The notes beneath the pieces are model-generated. The model was not told where the DNA came from and made no database searches. It saw nothing but the letters and a program-made list of their open reading frames with translations. The translations under genes were made by a program, and so were the position numbers. From Chitinivibrionales bacterium (lineage in GTDB: Bacteria > Fibrobacterota > Chitinivibrionia > Chitinivibrionales > WJMI01): 5,184 nt of DNA. Shown one piece after another: positions 1 to 4,469 of the stretch (position 1 is its first letter; every line of letters starts with the position of its first letter). Location: the NCBI GenBank assembly GCA_014729595.1, contig WJJU01000877.1, positions 1 to 5,184 on the forward strand. The letters are read 5' to 3'.

Positions 1-807
1 ATCAGAAAGGCGCCGGATTATGAACTGTTCGATAAATTATCGTGGGTTGTTCCGATGTTGGGGCTTGAGGGATTGGAGAAACGGCTTCCCAAAGAGATTT
101 CCGGTGGTCAAAGGCAGCGGGTGGCGTTGGCGCGGGCGATCGTGCTTGATCCCGACGTGCTTTTACTCGATGAGCCTTTGAGTAACCTCGATGCCGCTCT
201 TCGGGATATGGCGATGGAGGAACTCAAACGCATGCATCGACAAGTAGGCAAAACGATAATTTATGTGACGCATAACCAAGCGGAAGCCATGACCATGAGC
301 GAGCGAATCGCCGTACTCAATACCGGAAAGCTGGAACAATATGACACGCCACGAGGCGTGTATGATCTTCCGCGGACCATATTTGCCGCCGAGTTCATTG
401 GAAGCCCGACTATGAACATCTTAGATGGAACGATGGCGCGCCGAAAGGATGGTGTCGGTGTGGCGACGGCCAACGGTTTTCTATTACTGGACAAGGTGCG
501 GGGCGATAAGGCGGCGGGCATGGTTGGGCGCCCCGTAAAAGTAGGAGTGCGGCCGCAAAACATACATTACACCGGTCGCAGCACACCTCGTCGCTATTCG
601 GACACGCGTGTGGAACTTCTTGTTGAATTAGTGGAATCGCTGGGCGATAAGAGTCTTGTGGTTGGAAGAACCACCGAAGGCACGGTAATGCGATTCGTAG
701 TGGAACGCGATGAAGACATCGTGATAGATTCCCAAATCGAAGTATTTGTCGATGGACGCAGGGTCCATGTGTTTGATCCCGAAGCCAAAAGGAACCTTTT
801 TGGATGA
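1..807 (+). CDS. ABC transporter ATP-binding protein, MalK/UgpC type (5' partial)
   Basis: This is the ATPase subunit of an ABC importer of the carbohydrate (CUT1, MalK/UgpC/MsmX-like) class, which hydrolyses ATP on the cytoplasmic face to drive solute uptake. Frame 1 is open from base 1, so the N-terminus is off the window; Walker A and the Q-loop are not visible. Seen in order: the ABC signature ISGGQRQR (about 97-120), Walker B VLLLDEP and D-loop SNLD (about 157-192), and the H-loop histidine in YVTHNQAEAM (His codon 271-273). The usual HDQ is HNQ here. After FAAEFIGSPTMN comes a C-terminal OB/TOBE-type regulatory domain with VGVRPQNI, VESLGDKSLV and a final HVFDPEAKRNLFG, which is the typical arrangement of sugar-importer ATPases. 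The TGA stop overlaps the next start (ATGA). The family is clear; the substrate (sugar, oligosaccharide or glycerol-phosphate) cannot be told, because no permease or binding protein is in view. Confidence 0.96.
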   Translation: MRKAPDYELFDKLSWVVPMLGLEGLEKRLPKEISGGQRQRVALARAIVLDPDVLLLDEPLSNLDAALRDMAMEELKRMHRQVGKTIIYVTHNQAEAMTMSERIAVLNTGKLEQYDTPRGVYDLPRTIFAAEFIGSPTMNILDGTMARRKDGVGVATANGFLLLDKVRGDKAAGMVGRPVKVGVRPQNIHYTGRSTPRRYSDTRVELLVELVESLGDKSLVVGRTTEGTVMRFVVERDEDIVIDSQIEVFVDGRRVHVFDPEAKRNLFG

Positions 808-1193
808 CCTGCCTTGAAAGGAAAGGTAAATCCTGGGGGGGGGGATGGACGATCCGGGCATGTGTGTTGGTCCTGACGGTTTTTTTGCCGGGTTGCGTAG
901 GTGAGTCGGAAAACATAGTCCGGAAAAAGCTGGACGTAGTTCTTCAAGATGATTTGGCCGCGGTACAGGATGAACTTCCCGCAGGCAGTATGGCCGATTC
1001 CTCGTATTATACTATAGTGTTCTATAAAAGCTATGGCGGGGGCAAATTTTCACACAAAGCGGTCGCTGAATTCCATTTCTTGAAGGGGGATGTCGCCATA
1101 ATGGTTCGAAAGTACCGGTACCATCGTCCGCAAAAGAAGTGGGATCGGTATTATAACCAGTATCGGCTCGTACATGATACGACTAAGTCTTAG
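804..1193 (+). CDS. Small predicted lipoprotein of unknown function
   Basis: A 129-aa protein with a lipoprotein signal peptide: basic N-region (residues 1-18), hydrophobic stretch ACVLVLTVF, and lipobox LPGC with the lipidated cysteine at residue 31 (codon 894-896). It is therefore probably envelope-anchored. The mature part of about 98 residues is unrecognised. It has an acidic segment and then a tyrosine-rich, likely beta-strand half (YYTIVFYKSYGGGKF, RKYRYHRPQKKWDRYYNQY). The ATG at 804 overlaps the ATPase stop as ATGA, with AGGA at 790-793 about 10 nt upstream, so translational coupling is likely. No good alternative in-frame start lies before the hydrophobic core; GTG 864 and TTG 867 would leave almost no N-region. 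Codons 834-845 lie in a run of ten G (835-844). Gain or loss of one G would shift the frame before the lipobox, so this is either a slippage site or a possible base-call error. The last 20 nt overlap the TPR gene. Confidence 0.8.
   Translation: MTCLERKGKSWGGGWTIRACVLVLTVFLPGCVGESENIVRKKLDVVLQDDLAAVQDELPAGSMADSSYYTIVFYKSYGGGKFSHKAVAEFHFLKGDVAIMVRKYRYHRPQKKWDRYYNQYRLVHDTTKS
835..844 (+). repeat. Poly-G tract (G10) in the lipoprotein signal-peptide coding region
   Basis: Ten consecutive G follow TCCT and precede ATGGACG. The tract encodes part of the SWGGGW segment of the lipoprotein N-region. Poly-G/C tracts of about this length are known contingency loci in other bacteria (for example Campylobacter and Neisseria), where slippage switches surface proteins on and off. 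Whether this happens here is inference; a homopolymer miscount is the main alternative. Confidence 0.9.
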
Positions 1194-2229
1194 GTTGAAG
1201 CATGTAGCGGTATTTATTGGCTGCAGCTTGTTCTTAGCGGAGGTTCAGGCTGCACCGCCACTCCCCGAGGACATGAAGGCATGGGCTCTAAAGAGTCTCG
1301 ATCATGTATACAACGAAAACTATCGAGTCGCGGAATCGGAGATTAAAAGGATTATTCGCGAATACCCCGATCATCCCGCCGGTTACTTTTTCTATGCGGC
1401 CATACTTGATGCACGCATGGAGCGAAATCACAGCGACTCACGAGAAAACGAATTTTATCGATACTGCGATTTGGCAATCAACAAGGGTGAACGTTTGCTC
1501 GAAGAGCGTCCGGGTGATCTGTGGGCCCGTTTTTTTGTCGCCGGCGCGAACGGGGCAAAGGGGGGATATGAGAGCCGATTTGAGCGCTGGATCACCGCTT
1601 TTCGGCATGGCTGGCAGGGGGTATCGATCTTTAGAGAGATTCTTGATGAAGATTCTACTATGCGGGACGCTCTTTATGGGATAGGTCAATACAACTATTG
1701 GCGCAGTGCGATGACAAAGCTTTTATGGTGGATGCCCGGTGTCGAGGACAAGCGGGATGAAGCGATTGAGATGATGTACGACGCCAAGGAAAACGGTCTT
1801 TTCGTGCGGCAGGCGGCCGCGGCCAAGTTGTTGCCGATGCTGTGCAATGAAGGTGATTACGACCAGGCTCTCCGAATTGCGGACACAATGACGACGCGGT
1901 ATCCGAAGTGTCTGGTGTTTCATTGGGGGAGAGTCGAAGCTCTCTTAGGACTTGAGAGGTTTTCCGGAGCCGAGCAAACGTGCAAGTACATATTAAGCCG
2001 GCTTACGGCTGAATCGGTCGAGTCGGATAACTATGGTCTGATGTTGTGCAATTTGTATTTAGCTACAGCTCAATATGAGCTTGGGCGCTATGCTGATGCC
2101 GCCGCGGCGATCGGAACGATGAAAAAGCTGAAGGTGATCGATGCATTGGAGAGGCAGGCGAAGGATCTTTTAGAGAAAGCGGAAAAAATCGAGCGTAAAG
2201 CCCGGCGGCGGTTGGCAAAGAAAAAATAG
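1174..2229 (+). CDS. Sec-exported tetratricopeptide-repeat protein
   Basis: A 351-aa protein. It starts with a Sec signal peptide: basic RLSLRLKH, hydrophobic VAVFIGCSLFLA, and probable cleavage after VQA at residue 26, followed by APPLPED. The rest is predicted alpha-helical with TPR-like helix pairs: about residues 36-78 (ending GYFFYAA), then about 217-325 (GDYDQALRIAD, LERFSGAEQ and LGRYADAAAAI are typical second-helix patterns). The middle has a distinctive aromatic block, YGIGQYNYWRS at 168-178 and LLWWMPG at 183-189. I recall this pattern from uncharacterised exported TPR proteins in several environmental phyla; that is memory, not a search. The C-terminus is strongly basic (ERKARRRLAKKK). 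TPRs usually mediate protein-protein contacts; no catalytic motif is seen. ATG 1174 is chosen because it gives the complete signal peptide; it has no clear Shine-Dalgarno and lies 20 nt inside the lipoprotein gene, consistent with coupled translation. It is probably periplasmic and last in the operon. Confidence 0.88.
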   Translation: MIRLSLRLKHVAVFIGCSLFLAEVQAAPPLPEDMKAWALKSLDHVYNENYRVAESEIKRIIREYPDHPAGYFFYAAILDARMERNHSDSRENEFYRYCDLAINKGERLLEERPGDLWARFFVAGANGAKGGYESRFERWITAFRHGWQGVSIFREILDEDSTMRDALYGIGQYNYWRSAMTKLLWWMPGVEDKRDEAIEMMYDAKENGLFVRQAAAAKLLPMLCNEGDYDQALRIADTMTTRYPKCLVFHWGRVEALLGLERFSGAEQTCKYILSRLTAESVESDNYGLMLCNLYLATAQYELGRYADAAAAIGTMKKLKVIDALERQAKDLLEKAEKIERKARRRLAKKK

Positions 2230-2246
2230 CACCAAACCGGTAGGTG

Positions 2247-2280
2247 ATTGCCTCGATACGCTCGCTATGCCGGCAATTTT
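2247..2280 (+). terminator. Probable terminator of the ATPase-lipoprotein-TPR operon
   Basis: ATTGCC (2247-2252) pairs with GGCAAT (2272-2277), with a weaker inner ATA/TAT pairing around the loop, and the helix runs into TTTT (2277-2280). It begins 18 nt after the TPR stop codon, where an operon terminator is expected. The loop is long and the T-run short, so efficiency is uncertain. Confidence 0.5.
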
Positions 2281-2575
2281 AGCCCCTCCTACTTGAAGGC
2301 ACACCTTTTAGAACTTCACCCACCTTCCCCTTACGCTCCACCAGCACCCCATTCGCCCCGGCGGGCCTTTCCGTCCGAGTTCTCCCGACGGCAAATCCTG
2401 GAATAATAAATCGACAAGCCCATTTCTTGTTTGTTTGACATCTGAAGAGGCTGTGCTTAGCTTCAAATGCAATTGTCGTCACCCCTCAGAGAATAATTGC
2501 CTCCAATCAGGTGGGTGTAGTCAGCTTTCATGCAATGAGTTAGTGAGAATTGGCGACATTGTTTCGGAGAAGAGC

Positions 2576-2604
2576 GATCGAGTACGGCTGTGCCGTATTC
2601 AATC
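2576..2604. repeat. Strong 29-nt inverted repeat (hairpin)
   Basis: GAT (2576-2578) pairs with ATC (2602-2604). After one C/A mismatch, a 9-bp helix (2580-2588 with 2592-2600, core TACGGC/GCCGTA, one G-T pair) closes a TGT triloop. That makes 12 pairs in 29 nt. No T-run follows on either strand, so it is not a standard intrinsic terminator. It could be a REP-like element, a protein-binding palindrome or part of a transcript structure. Confidence 0.7.
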
Positions 2605-2758
2605 CCTCAAGAGCGAACGGAAACGAAGAGCCGCTCAAGCGGAGGAGTTTGGCGTGAAACTGGAGGGGGAGGAGAGTGCCGGGAGTGCATAGCACTTCCA
2701 TTCGGTAACCCACAAATATGTCCTTTTCCTCTGCACAAAACGTATTTTAAAGGTCAAT

Positions 2759-2831
2759 GCCGCTGTAGCTCAGTTGGTAGAGCACCTCATTCGTAATGAG
2801 GCTGTCGGGGGTTCGAGTCCCTTCAGCGGCT
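2759..2831 (+). tRNA. tRNA-Thr (anticodon CGT)
   Basis: A complete 73-nt cloverleaf. The acceptor GCCGCTG (2759-2765) pairs perfectly with CAGCGGC (2824-2830). The D-arm is GCTC/GAGC with loop AGTTGGTA (2768-2783). The anticodon stem is CCTCA/TGAGG (2785-2801) with loop TTCGTAA, giving anticodon CGT at 2792-2794, which reads ACG (Thr). The variable loop is CTGTC. The T-arm is GGGGG-TTCGAGT-CCCTT (2807-2823) with two G-T pairs. The discriminator base is T at 2831. CCA is not encoded, so it must be added after transcription. Confidence 0.98.
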
Positions 2832-3050
2832 TTTCCTCTCTCTTCCTGCCGGGACCGAAAACTATGGCCAAACAAACATGAAGAGAAATGAAGCCGCAGT
2901 ATCCTGATGGGTGACTGATGATCAGCGACTACGAATGGGAAGAAAAGGGAAACCTAAAGGATGGAGTAGAGGCAATACACCTGCAGCAAAAAATACCGAA
3001 ACGGATCAATTCCTCATCCCCGCTTGGCAGCCGATCGCGGACCAAGATTA

Positions 3051-3140
3051 TCGTAAACTCAAATAAGATAGCTGATTGCTGTTTGCTCCGGCAAATGGGA
3101 TTACCGGATACTTTCGGTGCACTTAGAACCTAGTTTACGA
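3051..3140. repeat. Long-range inverted repeat enclosing two or three hairpins
   Basis: TCGTAAACT (3051-3059) is the exact reverse complement of AGTTTACGA (3132-3140). Between them lie TTTGC-TCCG-GCAAA, ACCG-N8-CGGT and a weak AGC-TGATT-GCT. If transcribed, it would form a branched fold closed by a 9-bp helix. It lacks the GTTRRRY cores of integron attC sites and does not fit a tRNA. The 9-bp repeat alone could arise by chance in a region this long; the nesting is what makes it notable. Confidence 0.45.
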
Positions 3141-3455
3141 CCTTGCTTCTATCTCACCCCGCCGGTACGGCCAACCGCCAACGGCGACAATCCACCGATA
3201 ATTTTACTGATTTGGAGACGGGACTAAATACCGGTTTTTTGCACCGTAGCACGAGTGCGCCCGCGACGGGACCAGGCATTGGCGAGAGCGGCAAAAGGGG
3301 GCTCGTATACCGTTCCGAAAACAGGCTCGACGCCCTACACCTAACCAATAAGCGGTTTGCTTATAACAAAATCCGGCCCCCCTCCCGCCTTTACCCATTT
3401 ATAATGGAACCCAAACATTTTCGTAACAATGTTTACGTATCTTTTTTGCAAGCAG

Positions 3456-3787
3456 GGCCGGCGACGGCCGGATGTCGGAAAAAGCCGGTTCGCGGCGAAA
3501 GTGCTGTGCGTGATCATGAAACGGTGGCGACAGCTTTAATGAAATGATAGATGAGCACGGGTATTATGCCGAAAGGCAAAATTGGCTAAAGTATCTTTTG
3601 TAAACAAAAAAGCTTTGTTTGTCCGCGTTGGTCGAGGCCAACGCTCATTATGTAATTGCTCGATAATTCGGCCGAAACTCGAAACCGTATCGATAAAAGA
3701 GTGTTTGCGTCTACGCTTGATAGTACGGACGGCACGTGAATGTAAAGGGGGCCTGCTTTCGGGAGGCATGTGGCCGCCGACGGGCGG
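3456..3787. other. Candidate structured RNA or leader region upstream of the small HTH-like gene
   Basis: Several perfect stems are crowded into about 330 nt: GGCCG-GCGA-CGGCC (3456-3469, GNRA loop); TGCC-GAAA-GGCA (3567-3578, GNRA loop); AAACAAA/TTTGTTT (about 3602-3620); a 7-bp stem GCGTTGG/CCAACGC (3625-3644, 6-nt loop); and TCGATA/TATCGA (3660-3665 with 3688-3693). At the end, GGCC-TGC (3750-3756) can pair with GCA (3766-3768) and GGCC (3772-3775), while CCGCC (3774-3778) can instead pair with GGCGG (3783-3787). These two pairings share bases 3774-3775, so they exclude each other, as in attenuators. No named riboswitch, RNase P, SRP or tmRNA signature is recognised. Transcription and strand are unproven. 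Confidence 0.35.
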
Positions 3788-3887
3788 AGCGCGTCTTTAA
3801 TTATAAGTTGGATTTCGAGGCCGGAAGGGCGTGATAAAATCAGGGATGCTGCGGCAAAAGCGGTAAGTTATTTGTTGTGCTTTTTCG

Positions 3888-3894
3888 AAGGGAG
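3888..3894 (+). promoter_or_regulatory. Ribosome-binding site of the small HTH-like gene
   Basis: AAGGGAG lies 8 nt before ATG 3903, a near-ideal Shine-Dalgarno and spacing. It decides the start: the TTG at 3900 directly before the ATG is in frame but only 5 nt away, and the ATG at 3895 opens a two-codon frame. Confidence 0.75.
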
Positions 3895-3902
3895 ATGCAT
3901 TG

Positions 3903-4103
3903 ATGCTGGTAAGCCGGGAAGAATTATTCAGTCAAGCGTTCATTGACGCCGTTGTTTGCTCTGTTTTAACAAAAGCCGTAAGCGTGGATGATGTATCAAC
4001 GACTCATGGTCTTGCACCGGGAATGGTTTGGGGTTGGATTGCGGAGGCGATGCTGTCCAGTGACCCCGAAAAATCCGCTATGCTCGAAGAGTCCAATACA
4101 TAG
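3903..4103 (+). CDS. Small acidic protein with a helix-turn-helix-like segment
   Basis: A 66-aa protein of unknown role. Support for a real gene: a strong Shine-Dalgarno at 3888-3894, balanced codon use like the flanking genes, a helical amphipathic N-half (REELFSQAFIDAVV), and a downstream terminator. Residues 27-48 (SVDDVSTTHGLAPGMVWGWI) follow the spacing of the helix-turn-helix seen at the N-terminus of IS3/IS66-type transposase OrfA proteins, where a xxVAxxxGVSxxxVxxW pattern is usual. Unlike those, the presumed recognition helix (PGMVWGWIAE) has no basic residue and the whole protein has only three Lys/Arg, so DNA binding is doubtful. It ends at 66 residues without the coiled-coil of OrfA, and no transposase catalytic frame or terminal repeats lie nearby. 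It could be a domesticated remnant, a small regulator working through protein contacts, or an unrelated small protein. Confidence 0.65.
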   Translation: MLVSREELFSQAFIDAVVCSVLTKAVSVDDVSTTHGLAPGMVWGWIAEAMLSSDPEKSAMLEESNT

Positions 4104-4202
4104 CCGGGCTTGATCCGGCGCCGTTAGCGGTGTACCGCAATGCATCGGCGTATCGCATCGTTTTTTCTTTTGTGATCGCACACGCTTGGGATGGTGAAAA
4201 GT

Positions 4203-4227
4203 GCTGCCAATTAGTGGCTGCTTTTTT
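4203..4227 (+). terminator. Intrinsic terminator downstream of the small gene
   Basis: GC-T-GCCA (4203-4209) pairs with TGGC-T-GC (4215-4221) around loop ATTAG, with one T/T mismatch, followed by six T (4222-4227). It lies 99 nt after the stop at 4103. A run of A just upstream (about 4196-4200) means the element may also work weakly on the minus strand. Confidence 0.7.
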
Positions 4228-4469
4228 ATGCTGAATTCATCCCCATCGCTGCAACAGTTCCTTGGTATTCAAGCATGAGCCGGGAGGGGACTCGAAGGCC
4301 GTGACGGTCGACTTACGGCCTCCACTATATAGTTCCGGCTTTGCGTTTTGGGGTGGAAATAGGCATGTCGAGGAACGACTCGGATGCGGCCGCGGCAATC
4401 CTACCAACCGCCGGAAACGTCCTAACTATTTTGAGCCTGTCATAAAAAATCCATCGTGTCGGCGGATTC
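4228..4469. other. Non-coding gap between convergent genes
   Basis: 242 bases between the terminator of the small gene (+) and the stop of the beta-helix gene (-). An open frame from TTG 4262 has no ribosome-binding site and no recognisable motif. The gap contains the branched fold at 4277-4341, short stems such as GTCG-AGGAA-CGAC (about 4368-4380) and a GC-rich palindrome GCGGCCGC near 4386. Reading the minus strand after the beta-helix stop, a weak 4-bp stem is followed by TTTTTT (complement of about 4445-4450), the only hint of a terminator for that gene. Confidence 0.5.
4277..4341. repeat. Branched inverted-repeat structure (65 nt)
   Basis: A 9-bp outer helix (4277-4285 with 4333-4341, core AGCCGG/CCGGCT, two G-T pairs as read on +) encloses a perfect 7-bp hairpin AGGCCGT/ACGGCCT (4296-4302 with 4315-4321, 12-nt loop). 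The palindrome ACTATATAGT (4324-4333) abuts the right arm. The left interior holds GGGACTCGAA (4287-4296), the reverse complement of ten bases of the tRNA-Thr T-arm (2812-2821). It does not complete a tRNA fold on either strand. Function unknown. Confidence 0.5.

Larger units (their letters stand above)
2230..2758. other. Intergenic region without a convincing gene
   Basis: 529 bases between the TPR operon and the tRNA. Open frames here (for example 2435-2692 on + and 2279-2482 on -) lack a ribosome-binding site, recognisable motifs or a credible start. The first part has a C-rich plus strand with small GC hairpins, for example CCGTC/GACGG at 2371-2375 and 2387-2391. A consensus-like TTGACA occurs at 2435-2440, but the best -10 at the right spacing is only TTAGCT or TAGCTT. 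The strongest feature is the hairpin at 2576-2604. CCGC-TCAA-GCGG (2631-2642) is a further small stem. No promoter for the tRNA is convincing beyond an AT-rich TATTTT at 2743-2748. Confidence 0.6.
2832..3887. other. Long non-coding or decayed region rich in short hairpins
   Basis: Over 1 kb with no recognisable protein. The longest open frame (3143-3547, +) starts at TTG without a ribosome-binding site, has no motif, and looks random in composition. Seen instead: chained mini-ORFs after the tRNA (2864-3133), an inverted repeat with nested hairpins (3051-3140), two adjacent 4-bp hairpins GCCG-GTA-CGGC (3161-3171) and CGCC-AAC-GGCG (3176-3186), ATAAGC-GGTTT-GCTTAT (3348-3364), and a symmetric CCATT-TAT-AATGG (3396-3408) that contains a TATAAT. 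From 3456 the hairpins become denser (separate entry). The TATAAT at 3400-3405 has no matching -35. A candidate promoter for the 3903 gene (TAAAAT at 3835-3840) also lacks a good -35. Confidence 0.55.

Noticed and set aside
410..947. Long minus-strand open frames opposite the ATPase and lipoprotein genes
   Set aside because: They are antisense to well-supported coding sequence, with no motif or ribosome-binding site.
1304..1923. Open frames inside the TPR gene on both strands
   Set aside because: Shadows of the 351-aa gene, whose signal peptide and TPR pattern identify the true frame.
2435..2463. Sigma-70 promoter with TTGACA at 2435-2440
   Set aside because: The -10 at correct spacing is TTAGCT or TAGCTT, which is poor, and no gene follows closely.
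2279..2482. 67-codon minus-strand frame in the gap after the operon
   Set aside because: No ribosome-binding site or motif; the open frame is explained by the C-rich plus strand.
2435..2692. 85-codon plus-strand frame from TTG
   Set aside because: No Shine-Dalgarno, low-complexity C-terminus, no recognisable domain, and it runs through the strong hairpin at 2576-2604.
3051..3140. Integron attC site
   Set aside because: The ends are TCGTAAACT and AGTTTACGA, lacking the RYYYAAC and GTTRRRY cores, and there is no cassette array.
3400..3405. TATAAT as a -10 box
   Set aside because: No -35-like hexamer at 16-18 nt upstream and no gene just downstream; it lies in a symmetric CCATT-TAT-AATGG that explains it equally well.
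3143..3547. 134-codon plus-strand frame
   Set aside because: TTG start without ribosome-binding site, random-looking composition, no motif; overlapping minus frames are equally open.
3582..3800. 72-codon plus-strand frame from TTG
   Set aside because: It runs through the hairpin cluster and ends in a sequence dictated by GC stems; no motif.
4277..4341. Minus-strand tRNA gene suggested by TTCGAGT and a CCGGCT end
   Set aside because: The T-stem does not pair, there is no anticodon arm, and the element is only 65 nt with a different branching pattern.
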